Counted from the stretch's first letter, positions 39,120 to 50,906 are shown. The stretch is DNA of 64,000 nt from Spinacia oleracea (GCF_020520425.1 NC_079487.1:113060141-113124140); one strand, 5' to 3'. Numbers and translations: made by a program. The notes: generated by a model from the letters alone, not told the origin.

Positions 39120-40625
39120 TATTTATATGCAATTCACTTATGCACGATACATCATGTCTATAAGTGAATACGGAGTACAAAACATTGCCACACTCTAGTC
39201 ACTCATGACCAAAAGGAATGATAACATGACCCATCCAGTTATCCAAATGATCCAATACATCATAAACTAATGTTTTAAGGTATGAACACAAACCAAGACG
39301 ATTACAAAATCTTGAATCTTGAATCTTGAATCTTGAACCAGAATGCAAAATTGCAAAGAAAAACATGATAGAAAATAGCAATGGCGATTATCAAAGCAAC
39401 CCAATAATAGTAAACATCTATATTTACATTTACTTGAAAAGTAATCCATGTCTGAATTCCACAATAAATCCCTTAAAACTTTGCATTTCATCCATCTTAA
39501 TAAACCCCCATGTGCTAACCCCTGTCTCACCTTTAACGAAATACTCGTACGTACAGTAAAAATTAAAAAGTCAGAGCAGACCTTATTTATTATTTTTAAT
39601 TAGCTGTTTTGCATCACACCAAAAATATAAAATTAAAAGAGAAATATACTCTGTTTTATGCTCTGGTTTCTGTCACAAATTCACCAAGAAAATCAAGAAA
39701 TTCACCTCATACCTATTTGTGGTAAATAGAGTTTTGATATATGTGAGACAATTCTTTATTTGTGAGTTTAAATGCAGTAAATAAAATAAAAGAGGTATAT
39801 GTATATTTATGAGCTGAGCAAAAGCGATGTAACATGAATATGCCTTTGAGGGAATGGGATACTTGTAGTTGTTGTTTGGTGCATTAACCTTTGAACCATC
39901 TTTGTCATTTAACTAACTGCATCTTTGTGGGACGGTTGCATGAATTCTTACTGGTACTAGGTTTTATTTTTCATGTTTTTCCCACTGTCTTATCTTCTTC
40001 TTTTAATTTATTTCGACTTTCGTTTCTAAAGATAACTCTGCTAATATGATATCATTCTCATTTGTCAATTCCACCGTCAATGAATTACTCTACTAAATTG
40101 ACCTTGTGTCGAGAATTCGAGCACTTTTGTCATCTCACCAAGACTGCAGTACGGAGTACTAAAATACGTGATCTTAACGTCCATGCTAATTATAGTAGAA
40201 TAAACGCATTCGTATTATTGTTACTATTTGTGCAAGTTGCATACGAGTAATTGTTAGTCAGTACCGGTTTATTAAACACCACTATATGCGTAACACCGCT
40301 GATATTAATAGTAAAAGATAACTATTTGATAAGAAAGTACAACTAATAATAGTAGACATAACTATTTCATAACAATGTCTTACTATTTGGTAAAGAAATT
40401 GGTTTTATACATATAAGTTTTTGTAGCTATTGTGCTACGATCTGATCATACATTTTTCTTGAATTGGGATGAAGAATTAATATTGTGCATAGAGTATATA
40501 TAATCTTGCACCCACAAAACAAAACAAAAAAAAAGTATAGGTCATATACGTTTATGTAAACCTCCTAATGTATGTCCTAAGTCTTATTGTATGCCAAATT
40601 GATGAAAGCTAGTGTATACGTTGTA
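39120..40625. other. Intergenic, no gene seen
   Basis: Only simple features are visible: a 7-bp unit (AATCTTG) repeated about four times at 39308-39337. The open frames are short and carry no motif. Confidence 0.45.
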
Positions 40626-40847
40626 CTTTCTTTGTTCCTAAAAAGTTACCACGTTTTTTTTGTTCGTTCTTTTGAATTTACCCCGTATTATTTGTACCAT
40701 GTGGTCTTTTATAGGTCTTCTTCACATTCTATTTATTTAAATTAGCGAAAAGACAAGACTATTAACTCATTTATTTTTATTTTGTCTGCTTTCTTAATAA
40801 AAGTGAAAAATATAATATGAGGCAATTGTCTTGGGAAACGGAGGGAG
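40626..40847. mobile_element. Stowaway MITE, decayed left end (222 bp)
   Basis: The right end GGGAAACGGAGGGAG is followed by TA. The left end CTTTCTTTGTTCCTAAAAAG is preceded by TA and is a degraded TIR. Confidence 0.65.
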
Positions 40848-40900
40848 TACGCCATAGTTTTTTCTCAAATTCTTTTATTTAAGCTAGTGTGTATGTAGTA

Positions 40901-41133
40901 CTCCCTCCATTCCTAAATGATCTTCCTATTTGGTGTTTGGGGTGAAAAATAAAAAAAATGGAATCTTGTAATGATTGGGTGTAAGAGTAATGATTGGGTG
41001 TAAGAGAAAATAATAAATAAATGAAGAAAAGTAATAAAGAAATGAAGGAGAGAGAATATATGGTAATAAAAAATCAATTAGAAACAGGAACGACATTTAT
41101 AGAAACAGGAAGATAAAAAAGGAATGGAGGGAG
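40901..41133. mobile_element. Stowaway MITE (233 bp)
   Basis: The TIRs CTCCCTCCATTCCTAAATGA and GGAATGGAGGGAG are flanked by TA (40899-40900 and 41134-41135). It lies about 50 bp from another MITE. Confidence 0.85.
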
Positions 41134-41771
41134 TAGGTCATAGTGTAAAGTAGCTAACAATTATACTCGGAAAATATGGAATCAATGTTACCAACTTCCG
41201 CGTGGAATTATAGGGCATATCCACGTGTCTACAAGACTACAACTAGGATTATTAGGGGCTAACTAATCACATATTGTAAATAATAAGTACTACGTACGTG
41301 ATTTATCTTGTAAACATATACAAGTATCTAAATAAATAAAATCATTCGACCGAAACTCGTTTGATCTTAGCTTGCCCTAAGTATAGATATGATATTGACA
41401 GAGATGATCAACGACAATTTACACGCGGCAAGTCAAAGAAATCAGAGACAAAGACCCCGTAAAAAATGCCAATCGTATTATTAATTATTATAAGGCATTA
41501 AGGCCCCTTAATAATTATGATTAACCAAATACATAAGTTATATTCTTTTCGACCACGACAAATAACTCTGCTCCTTTTTTCTTAATTGACAACTTCTTTT
41601 GTTCCTTGTGTATTTTTTTGTGATGGTTTTTTCATCGATTTGCTAAATTGAAGTCTACAGAAGAAATTAATCGTGACATTACTCGCGTTTATTCAAGTTA
41701 AAATATACTATATATGCATGAGCTAATTGAAAATCAACCTTATTTTGGAAGATACTAAGTGTGTAGTAAGT
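41134..41771. other. Intergenic, no gene seen
   Basis: AT-rich, with no coding or repeat signal beyond the insertion that follows. Confidence 0.4.
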
Positions 41772-41788
41772 GTTCATCATCTATACTT

Positions 41789-42219
41789 TTTTTCTTTTTT
41801 TTTTTTTATAAAAGGTAAGAAAAAAAACCTAGGTTCCCCTTCGCACAAGGGTGAAACCTAAGCTGTCACTTTGAACAATATTATCTAAATTAGGGCTAGA
41901 GTTCGGGGGAATACACAGTGGTTCAACAATAAGATGTCCTACATTAGCTATCCAATCTGCTGCTCTATTTGCTTCACGGAAGATATGTTTGATATGGGTA
42001 GAGTGAAAATGCTGAAGAAGAGTCCTGCTATCTTGAATAATGTTTTGAAGCTTCCACGGGGGGGTCCAGATTCCTTTTAGCGAGTTGATCACAAGTAGGT
42101 TGTCACCTTCGATGTAGATATCTTTAATATTCAGTTTGATAGCCTCTTGGATGCCCTTATGAAGGGCTAGGGCTTCAGCCATGTAGACTTGCGAGTTACC
42201 CAGGTTAAAAGATTTGGCG
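41789..42219 (-). mobile_element. 5'-truncated LINE insertion with 17-bp TSD
   Basis: A 431-bp minus-strand insertion. It is flanked by the exact 17-bp direct repeat GTTCATCATCTATACTT (41772-41788 and 42220-42236), and its T-rich left end (41789-41808) represents the poly(A) tail. The body encodes the last part of a LINE RNase H domain (42182-41829), including AEALALHKGIQEA, IEGDNLLVINSLKG and HIFREANRAADWIA, open up to a stop near the 3' end. Everything upstream of RNase H was lost at insertion, as is usual for target-primed reverse transcription. It is not a host gene. Confidence 0.9.
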
Positions 42220-42236
42220 GTTCATCATCTATACTT

Positions 42237-42756
42237 ACTGTATTCAAGTTGAGTGTACTATTAGCTTGTACGTTTATACAAGAGTGTGTAATATACACGT
42301 AGGCGTGACATGTACGAATATTGCATTTGATTTGATTTGGGAGTTTGAAAATTGAGCTTTCATTGCAAGCTTCACGCATGTACATTGAAGTGACATTGTC
42401 ATTGTATGTCACTTTCTTGCTTCAAATCAATATCAATGTATGAGAATTACTTAATATATAGAATAAATTAAAAATATCATTAATTAATAAATTTAGCCCT
42501 TCACTTGCTCTTTGAAGATCATGTTAAACACTACATACTCGATCAAGAACCTTAATACAATCAAATTAAAGCTAGCAAATTGTACTGAATTTGCTCATAC
42601 AACCCGATATGAATAATGTAAATTAAAATAAGTAATCAAATCAAAATACGTACTCCCTATATAATTAACCAATCCGATTTGAATAAATAACTAGGGTACG
42701 TATCACAAACTAATTAGTACGACTTCAACGTATATGGTTGTTAGCTAGCTACTAGC
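42237..42756. other. 3' flank of the zinc-finger gene
   Basis: AT-rich non-coding sequence between the LINE and the zinc-finger stop codon. It presumably includes the 3' UTR; no certain polyadenylation signal was identified. Confidence 0.4.
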
Positions 42757-43485
42757 TTAGACCTTTTGAAGCGGACCGCCCAGTCTTAGCTCCAAGTCCA
42801 ACTCCTCCATAGATTTACTAGCTTTAAGACTTGAAATCTTCGGTAATTGTAAATCGCTATTATCCTTAACATTAGAACACCTAATCTCTTCAAAGAATGG
42901 AATCAAAGCAACATTATACTCACAATTATTTTTCTTAAACCTCTTATTATTCTTTAAACACTCTTCTTGATAATAATAATCCTCCTCTTTTTGGCACTTC
43001 CCCATAGCTAAATCCAACCCCATGGACATTTTAGCTTGAACGACATCATTAGTACTACTAATTACTTTCTTAAACCCACGTTTAACAGAATTTGAAGAAA
43101 CCCTAGATAAAGAAAGATGTGCTACACTAGTCTTAGATACACAAACCTGAGACGGGTTTAGAGGAAGCATTGATTTCGAAGGCTGACTGATCACTTGATC
43201 ATCATGATTATGATCATGATTATCATAATCGTGTCGATTTTGATCATGATCATGATGATGGGTGACAACTTGTTTGAGTAAAGCTCTATCTCTTCTATGA
43301 ACATTCATGTGTCCTCCAAGAGCTTGAGCTGATCTAAACTCTCTTTTGCAGAAACTACATGAATATGATCTTTGAGGCCACATTAATGATCCTCTTTGCG
43401 CCCCACGGATCGTGTCGTTAGCAAAGGCTGCCTCTTCTTCATAATCTTCCCATGAAGAACATGGTTTTTGCTTCAATCTCTTCAT
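42757..43485 (-). CDS. SUPERMAN-type C2H2 zinc-finger transcriptional repressor
   Basis: Single-exon gene of 242 aa. One C2H2 finger (Cys43, Cys46, His59, His63) contains the plant-specific QALGGH at 54-59 within [20 protein letters not shown], preceded by WPQRSYSC as in SUPERMAN and RABBIT EARS relatives. A basic RRDRALLKQ segment follows, then a His/Asp-rich low-complexity stretch (about 76-96). The C-terminus holds the EAR repression motif LDLELRL (229-235). In this family the finger binds DNA in the nucleus and the EAR motif recruits corepressors to limit cell division at floral or leaf boundaries; the particular role here is inferred and the exact orthologue is not resolved. The lack of introns is typical. 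The gene is complete and shows no damage, although transposons crowd its 3' side. Confidence 0.92.
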   Translation of the reverse strand: MKRLKQKPCSSWEDYEEEAAFANDTIRGAQRGSLMWPQRSYSCSFCKREFRSAQALGGHMNVHRRDRALLKQVVTHHHDHDQNRHDYDNHDHNHDDQVISQPSKSMLPLNPSQVCVSKTSVAHLSLSRVSSNSVKRGFKKVISSTNDVVQAKMSMGLDLAMGKCQKEEDYYYQEECLKNNKRFKKNNCEYNVALIPFFEEIRCSNVKDNSDLQLPKISSLKASKSMEELDLELRLGGPLQKV

Positions 43486-43548
43486 ATATTTGTTGTTTTT
43501 ATTTTATAATATGGTTTCTTGTAACACATAAACTTATTAGCTAGCTAG

Positions 43549-43556
43549 TTTATATA
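43549..43556 (-). promoter_or_regulatory. TATA box of the zinc-finger gene
   Basis: The minus strand reads TATATAAA 64-71 nt upstream of the ATG, a plausible distance for a short 5' UTR. Confidence 0.55.
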
Positions 43557-44981
43557 AAAGATATGAATATCTTTAATAGTGTGTTTTAATTGGATATTTA
43601 TGGCATGAAAGTAACATGAGAATTTATTAAAAAAAAAAAAGAGAGAGAGAGATGGAAAAAATGTCAATGGACTGACTTTTTGTGAGGGTGCTTAATTATG
43701 GAAGATAAAGAAGTTACTCTGTTATACTGTTTGAGGGGGCCTTGAAATGTGTGCAAGTTGCTATTTTTAGTAAGTATTATTAGATGGTCCCATATAAGAA
43801 GGATTTCATGCAACTGTCATACCTTTGATGGAACCTTCAGATTATCCCCATGGTTAAAAATAGCTTAATTGAAAAAGAATGAATTGAAAACACGTACATT
43901 TTTAGTTCTGAATATTGAATTGAATAATTGATTGACACTTTTGATTTGCATCTTTGTGTACATTATGTCTCTCTGTGCATCTTGGTTGGATCTATATTTG
44001 AATTCGACAAATGTAAAAAAGTCTATGTTTACACTTTACGGTTTGTAGCATGGTAGTCCAAATGAGGGTACTATAAGGTGAAATCTTGTTATATTTACGT
44101 GTATGTATCATGTATATTATGGACAATTACATTCATGCTGATTTATATGGTCATTCATTAGGAAATTTAGGTAATTTACCAAAATTAGAAACTTGTTACT
44201 CTTGCTCATTGGTTGAAAATTAAATAAGGTTTAGTCTTAATCGCTCCGGCAAACAAATACCTTTCCCTTACAAATGTTATAATTCGTACACAAATTCTTA
44301 TTTAATTGTTTAATAAAATTTATTCCTTCAAAATCACTAATAATGTAAATGATTATAATCTTTAATCCTTTAAAATGTTTATTCATCACCTTTTTTCAAT
44401 AATATAAAAGTTAGTCATGACATATTAAAAATTAGAAAAAAGATGGATAAAAGTTATCCCGGTCTTGTACGTGCAAAACCTTTTGTATTTCGTATCAAGA
44501 ATACTTTTTAAATGTTATTCTTCTACGTGATACAAAAATTGTCCGGTTTTTTGTAACTTGATAGGAGAAGTGTTGTATACCTGTATGTCAAATTTAAAAG
44601 GCGTGTATTGATGCCATACATTTTGAGCAACTACGAAAATAGTCGTAAAACTTACTATCAATCAATCAAAATTATTGTTAAAATCTTAAATTAGTAGTTT
44701 GATTAGTAGGCTAGTGAGCGTATTAACAATTTAATGGTCTTCCTCGCACAAATTAGAGATACGTCTAAGATCCACATTTGAATGAATGTTTGAATCAATT
44801 AGGTTGATTATTATTGCATGGAGAATTATTATAATTCCCGTTATTGAGCAATTTTTGTCCCGTGATAGAGACTCTCATCCGTGACTCCTGAGTTTCTCCT
44901 TCATCCATCATTTTTAAGCACAAAATAAAGATGGTACACATCAACGAAGTCTTATAATTTGTATTGTTCTTGTAGGCCGTT
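43557..44981. other. Upstream region of the zinc-finger gene
   Basis: About 1.4 kb of AT-rich, non-coding sequence that probably contains the zinc-finger gene's promoter. A (GA)n stretch lies at 43641-43652. No transposon termini were recognised until the solo LTR. Confidence 0.45.
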
Positions 44982-46443
44982 TGTGAGGGGGTCGAAAAAG
45001 CACGAGGCTAATGCGTGACCTCGTCCCTCGTGGGTGTGACGATTCTTTTTATTCAATCAAGTGTAATTGGATTTCCTGTGAGTTTACACCCAATTGACTA
45101 GTAATATAGGAGTCGCCATTCAATTTTTAACGACAATGAGAAAAACTGACAAAACCCGGTTATCGTGACATAAAGGGAGTGCAATTATGTTTGACCACGA
45201 CGACCGTAGGTTCCCTTGTGATCCCTGGTGTGGAGATCTCTCAACATACACCCGCAAGGTAGAGATTGAGGGTTCGGGGGACTGTAACTACCGAGAGGAG
45301 TACTTCGCTCGTCGATAACTCCAGAGGCAGGATATCCTTACTAGCTCAGCATAAATAATTGAAGGGACATGCGTTAACTATTAAACTAATCTGAGTTGAT
45401 TTTAGCAACATGCAACATATAATACTAGATCGATCGCGATTATCTGATTTAAATAGCATTAAGGGACCTAGCATGATAATCCAATTTCCCAAAAATATTA
45501 TATTTGTTAGGCGTGATAGAACAATCAGATTTAGTTAGTTTAACAGTTCATAAAAAGGGCGAGGAACGCAATTAAATCATCGAAAAGGGACACATTACGA
45601 CGCACCCTTGAGAGGTGCGTCACGGTTCTCAGAAAACTAACTACTTTGACTTTGCTATTTCTCCTTTTTATTTAACGAATCTCAAATTATGGGACAGGAT
45701 ACGTTCTGTTCGATTTATGGATCGATTGCAACAGAACGCGTGAACAGTTTCGCAGCGTGAGGCTTAGGCTAAGGGTTGGAGTCAATACTCAGCATATAAT
45801 TGTGTGTTGTGTGTGTTCTTTTCACGTCGAATTTAGGGGTCTATTTATAGGGAAGAGTTCGTGGAAAGATAGAATTGCAGAGTTCTAATCCACAAAGAAT
45901 TAGGAAAAAACACGTACCCAAGTATTTTCAGCGCCCAAGCCTGGGCGCCGAAGATTTCGGCGCCCAGAGCCAGGCGTTGAAAATAGGGTCTGCGCTGTTT
46001 TCTTTAGTCAGATTCGGATTCCTGAAATCCATAGAGTTTGAGATTTAATCGAGTCTTTTAGCGCGTATCAATTTTATGACGGAATGCGTCTGGGCCGTTA
46101 CGAACTCTAGGCTCGTTAGGATTTTAATTAATACGTAACTCTTATTTCCGAATCATATTAGGAATAGGATTCTCGCAGTTTTCTATCTCATTTAGGATTT
46201 ATGTTGGAATGCAACACCTAATTCTGACAGGTTTCTATCCTTTATGATTTGCCACTTTTAGAAGCTACCTTTTACGGTAGTTACTATTTTTAGCAGGTTT
46301 CCATAAATAGCAGGTTTCGGGTGAAATGAAATGGGGAATCGAGATTCGTTTATTTTATAGGAGATGCGTTGTCAAGTGGAGATTTATGCTTTCATCATCG
46401 AACCTTTCCCTTTCGGGAATGGGGACAAAAGTAGGTGTCTACA
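44982..46443 (-). mobile_element. Solo LTR, Tat/Ogre-type gypsy (1462 bp)
   Basis: The minus-strand start TGTAGACACCTACTTTTG and end CCCCCTCACA are flanked by a perfect 5-bp duplication CCGTT (44977-44981 and 46444-46448). A minus-strand TATA box (CTATAAATAG, 45841-45850) confirms orientation. U3 contains a GC-rich palindrome cluster at 45930-45985. No internal region is present. The lineage is inferred from the TGTAGACACC start and the large LTR. Confidence 0.87.
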
Positions 46444-46799
46444 CCGTTGTGACTCTTCTGCAAGAAAACAAAACTCTCTACATTTTTTTTACATGTATTC
46501 GATTGTTTATTAAGTCTTTCTTTATTAAGCAAGCTTGTGTAAGAGATTAAGAGACTAGCTAACGTGCAGGTAAAAAATTGTCAAAGGTTTCATTCACATT
46601 GTACCCTGGTTTGGATAGATTAAGAAATATAATCGTTCTAAAAGGATATATGTATATCACCATATCGGTGTAAGTTATAAACTTACATAAAAGCAACGAC
46701 ATAGTATTTGCAAATGATTACGTTGAAGTACTATTTCTATATGTGATGTTGTTTTGTTAATGCAAATAATGTGAAATCATATTTGTTTCGTGTATGAAA
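46444..46799. other. Spacer between LTRs
   Basis: No feature is supported; AT-rich sequence of unknown origin. Confidence 0.4.
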
Positions 46800-47202
46800 T
46801 AATGAGCTTCGGATCGGATGAAGGTCATTTCGTTGGTGTGGAAGATCTATCTTGCTCTTGATGTGATAAGTCCAAGAACACCTGCACACGAGTAAGATTA
46901 CTAGCCTCGGGGGTGTTTCTGAGAAAATCTCCTCCGATGTCTAAGTAAGCACTTGGTTCGGATCTAGAAAGAGTTCTCTAGAGAATTGTAAGTGTGAATG
47001 CAATAAATGAAAATACCTTGATATGTGTTCTAGGGCGCCATATTTATAGTGTTTGTGTAGTACGTGAAACCAGGGCTTTACTACAAATGGATCTTGTGCC
47101 GCTTATATGAGGCGTATAGCCTATTGGGTGAGAGCTAACTTGTATTGTGTTAGCCAAGTGGGCTTTTGGGAAGCAAGCCCAATTCGTAACCAATTGCGCA
47201 CC
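46800..47202 (-). mobile_element. Gypsy-type LTR fragment, copy 1 (R/U5 and part of U3)
   Basis: Minus-strand LTR with TATA box (TATAAATA, 47041-47048) and a leader-like sequence to the left. Its U3 is interrupted at 47202 by the Sirevirus-like element and resumes at 54121-54131, ending CACCCAAACA. The part from about 47030 rightwards matches the second copy at 55320-56917. The left boundary is approximate. Confidence 0.6.
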
Positions 47203-48509
47203 TGTTGACCCTAAAGTTTTGATGATGACAAAGCAAACTCCTGACAATTGGTTAAGTTATGTTGCATAATAGGTTCCGAGATCCTTAGAGGGATAATGCT
47301 AAGTTAAGGAGATCCTGAGTTGGATAAACTAAGCAACGTGGAATATAAGCAAGTAATTGATCCATGTCAGACACTACATTGAAGAAATAATCATTAAGCA
47401 AGGCGAGATCCTTAGGCGAGCTCCTAAGGCGAGATCCTCATATATTATGTGGATCCTCGATGTTCCAGAGAAGGAACAAATTGGGAAGTCTTCGAGTGAA
47501 GCTTCTAAAGGTGCAACATGAAGACTACAACATATGAGTTTATGTTTAGGATTTATGTAAGTATTTAATATTGTTTATATGTAATTTGGAACGAAAGGAA
47601 CCTAAGTATTTTGGTACGTTTTAAATGAAATATGTTAACTGTAATTATAAAAGAGTTTTAACTTGGAAAATCTTTTTAATAAATAAAATGAATTTAATTA
47701 ATAAATGAAACATAGGATTCTGATTTATTATCCTTGTTTCTCAAGTAAAAGATTTTCCATGTTCCTTGAAACTCTCCCCACGTATTTCTGTTTAACGTAC
47801 ATTTAGTGTTTTGATTTGGTCTCCCTTGTTTCTCTCCAACTATGCCCATGTTACTGAGCAGTAACTGTTAGTGGGTAGTTGAGGAGAACATGGGTACCCA
47901 ACCCTAAGTAAAACTCTCCTATAAAAGGAGAATTGTTTTGGCTTTTCAAAACACAACTGATTTCTACAAAATCTATCTTAAAGAGCTTAAACGTTTTAAA
48001 AGAATCAGTTGGCAAAATAGAGTGTTCCTTGAGTTCCTTATTACTATAAGCTTTATTACGTACTAGAATCTATCTATCATATTGTATTTTGGGTTTAAGG
48101 ATTGAGTGATCCTTGAGTGACTTAGAGTTAAGTCAAAGAGAGAAAGAGCGACTAAGAGTTTAGTCAAAGAGAGAAACAGCGACTTAGAGTTAAGTCAAAG
48201 AGAAAAGGAGCGACTTAGAGTTAAGTCAGAGAGAGAAAGAGTAGCACAGTAATCGAAGGGGATTGCTGTGGGGAACTCGTGTTCGAGAGGAACTCGAGTT
48301 AAAGAGTGTATTTGTAATAGAGTTATTGCATTAATACAAAAGAGTAGTGAGGTTCTTCTTGATTAGGGTCAAGAAGGTTCCTCCATTTTATATCTTTCTT
48401 CGCTCATTATTCTCAGTTTCTTTATTGTTTAAATTCCGCAAGAAACTTACTCAAGTTCCCAAGAAACAATTCACCCCCCCTCTTGTCAAGTGTTCCTACT
48501 GAACTATCA
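47203..48509 (+). repeat. Sirevirus-like 5' LTR (1307 bp)
   Basis: Near the 3' part (48117-48242) it has four tandem copies of a roughly 31-bp unit, most of which carry an inverted GACTTA...TAAGTC pair. A TATA-like TATAAAAGGAG lies at 47921-47931. Confidence 0.92.
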
Positions 48510-48511
48510 GT

Positions 48512-48523
48512 TGGTATCAGAGC
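48512..48523 (+). promoter_or_regulatory. Primer-binding site
   Basis: TGGTATCAGAGC, complementary to the 3' end of plant initiator methionyl-tRNA, two bases inside the left LTR. Confidence 0.85.
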
Positions 48524-48575
48524 AGGATCTCACAAAAATACAAGAAACCCTGTTGAGAAAAAGTTCCTGGAAAGT

Positions 48576-50906
48576 ATGAACGCTTACGAGAAACTCGAGG
48601 AAGGTTATTCCACTCAAAGACCTCCAATGTTCAACGGGAAATTCTACACCTACTGGAAGAACAGGATGGAGATCTATATCAAGGCAGAGAACTATCAAGT
48701 CTGGCGAGTCATAGAAGTCGGTGATTTCAAGGTAACAATGACCAATGCTCAAAATGAGGTAGTTCCTAAACCCATGTCTGAATTTACTAAGGAAGATTTT
48801 GAGAAATTAGAAATCAATGCAATGGCTGTGAAAATCTTGCATTGCGGCCTTGGACCTCACGAACATAACAGAGTTATGGGGTGCAAGAGCGCAAAGCAAA
48901 TCTGGGATCTCCTTCAAATAACTCACGAGGGAACTAATGAGGTCAAACGTTCTAAAATTGATTTATTAATGTCTAAGTATGAACGTTTTGAAATGCAACC
49001 AAGAGAAACAATCCAGGAAATGTTTATTCGTTTCACTAACATTACTAATGAGCTAGTTTCTCTTGGAAGAATTATTCCCTCTGATGAACAGGTTAGGAAG
49101 ATCCTAAGGAGCATGCCACAGGATGATAGATGGAGAACCAAGGTCACTGCATTGTTTGAAACAAAGGACTTCACCAAATTCAACATTGAACAATTGGCGG
49201 GATCCTTGATGACTCATGAATTACATCTAGGAGCAGCTGTTCCTGAGAACCAAGGCCTTGCTCTCAAGGCTGAGGAACAGGAGGACTCAGAACCTGATGA
49301 AGATGAGGTTGCTACGTTGGTCAGAAGAATGAAAAGATTTTACAGGAACTCTAAACCTGGAAATCTAAGAGGAAGGAACTCAATGAGAAAACCAAGCGGT
49401 TCCAAGTCTGACCAAGGATGTTTCAAGTGCGGTGATTCTGACCATCAAATCAAAGACTGCCCTCAGTGGGAAAATGAAAAAGGGAAAGGCAAGGGAAAGG
49501 ATCAATATAAGGAAAGATTCAACAAATCCACCTTTGCCAAGCCCAACTTCAAGAAGGCAATGATCGAAGCTTGGGAAGAAGCCACTGACTCGGAAGAAGA
49601 TGAGGATCAACCAGAAGAAACAGCAAACCTTTGTCTTATGGCAAAGATCGATGAATCAACACAAGATCCATCAAGTGAAGTAAGTTCCTCAACTCTTCAA
49701 TCTCTGTCTGTAAATAAATTAGTGGAATTATTGATAGAAACTCTAGACATTTTTAAAAAGCTTATCGTAATAAAGGCTCAAAGTGACAAGGCAATGGAAC
49801 TTAGCAAAGAACACACAACCTACCTCGATAATGTTAAATCTGATGTACATGGTAGGTTCTTTCAGTTGCCTGACAGGAACACCTCTCTTAAAGACTCTTT
49901 TAAAAGTGTTGAAAATGTACATATTATGCTTGATGAAACTAATGAAGTTCAGGAACAGAAGGATTTCGAAAATGGTTTGATTCACTTCACAGATAACAAT
50001 GAGGAAACTTCTCCAGCTAGACAACATAAAGAGACAGTTGAATCAGGAGTTCAAGAAATCAAAGTGAATCAGGGAGTTCCTACTCAAGAGGAACAAGATC
50101 TTAGAGTTCATGATCCAGAAGTTCCTGTTCCTGAGGATCACCCTATTATTCAACAGGAACAAGGAACTCGAGGATCTCAAGGAACTCAAGAAACAGAAGT
50201 AACTGAGGAAAGTTTGAATATTCATGTGGCTCAATCTCAACCTAAGCCATGGAAACATCAGAGTTCCTCTCCAATGGATCTGATCGTCAGCGACATTGAA
50301 AGAGGAATTGTGACAAGATCTGAACTCAGGAACTTTTGTACTTTCCATGCGTTCCTCTCCATAATCAAGCCAAATAACCAGAAGGGGATAGAACTCAAAT
50401 GGATGTACAGGATCAAGCTTGATAAATGTGGAACAATGGTCAGGAACAGAGCAAGGTTAGTTGTTAAAGGCTACAATCAACAGAAAGGTACTAATTTCGA
50501 AGAAACTTTTGTTCCTGTTGTTAGATTAGAAACTATAAAAACTTTAATTGTTTTTGCAGCCTTTACAGAAATTAAGTTGTACCACATGGACGTCAAACGT
50601 GTCTCCATAAATGAATTTTTTAAAAAGGACGTCTGTGTGGAACAACCTCCCCATTATAAAAATCATGAATTTTCAAATCACATCTATAAGCCTGACAAAG
50701 CTCTCCATGGGTTAAAGCAAGTTACAAGATCGTGGTGCGAAATATTATCTAAAATCCTTCTGAAAAATGATTTTAAACGAAGCAGATATGACAAAAATTT
50801 ATTCTTAAAATCAAAAGGAACTGACTCACTAGTTGTACAATTTTACGTTGATAATATACTGTTTGGTACAACTAATGAAAATTTGTGCAAGGAACATGCA
50901 AAGTAA
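48576..50906 (+). CDS. Gag-RT fusion ORF of a defective Sirevirus-like element (776 aa)
   Basis: I prefer the ATG at 48576 (MNAYEKLEEGYS) because the in-frame Met at 48483 lies inside the LTR. The N-terminal half is a Sirevirus-type Gag: a UBN2 core including VMGCKSAKQIWDLLQITHEG and a CCHC zinc knuckle CFKCGDSDHQIKDC about 282 residues from the start. A coiled-coil-like acidic region follows. The sequence then passes to a linker (PKPWKHQSSSPMDLIVSDI) and straight into the RT fingers (KWMYRIKLDKCGTMVRNRAR). Aspartic protease and integrase are missing. The RT active site reads YVDN rather than YVDD, and the frame ends 16 residues after it, so the RT palm is incomplete and RNase H is lost. Despite this the frame has no stop over 2.3 kb. 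Gag may be functional; Pol activity is not expected. Confidence 0.88.
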   Translation: MNAYEKLEEGYSTQRPPMFNGKFYTYWKNRMEIYIKAENYQVWRVIEVGDFKVTMTNAQNEVVPKPMSEFTKEDFEKLEINAMAVKILHCGLGPHEHNRVMGCKSAKQIWDLLQITHEGTNEVKRSKIDLLMSKYERFEMQPRETIQEMFIRFTNITNELVSLGRIIPSDEQVRKILRSMPQDDRWRTKVTALFETKDFTKFNIEQLAGSLMTHELHLGAAVPENQGLALKAEEQEDSEPDEDEVATLVRRMKRFYRNSKPGNLRGRNSMRKPSGSKSDQGCFKCGDSDHQIKDCPQWENEKGKGKGKDQYKERFNKSTFAKPNFKKAMIEAWEEATDSEEDEDQPEETANLCLMAKIDESTQDPSSEVSSSTLQSLSVNKLVELLIETLDIFKKLIVIKAQSDKAMELSKEHTTYLDNVKSDVHGRFFQLPDRNTSLKDSFKSVENVHIMLDETNEVQEQKDFENGLIHFTDNNEETSPARQHKETVESGVQEIKVNQGVPTQEEQDLRVHDPEVPVPEDHPIIQQEQGTRGSQGTQETEVTEESLNIHVAQSQPKPWKHQSSSPMDLIVSDIERGIVTRSELRNFCTFHAFLSIIKPNNQKGIELKWMYRIKLDKCGTMVRNRARLVVKGYNQQKGTNFEETFVPVVRLETIKTLIVFAAFTEIKLYHMDVKRVSINEFFKKDVCVEQPPHYKNHEFSNHIYKPDKALHGLKQVTRSWCEILSKILLKNDFKRSRYDKNLFLKSKGTDSLVVQFYVDNILFGTTNENLCKEHAK

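Noticed and set aside
41829..42182. 117-codon RNase H-like protein as a possible host gene
   Set aside because: It lies wholly within an insertion with a 17-bp target duplication and T-rich tail, so it is a truncated LINE.
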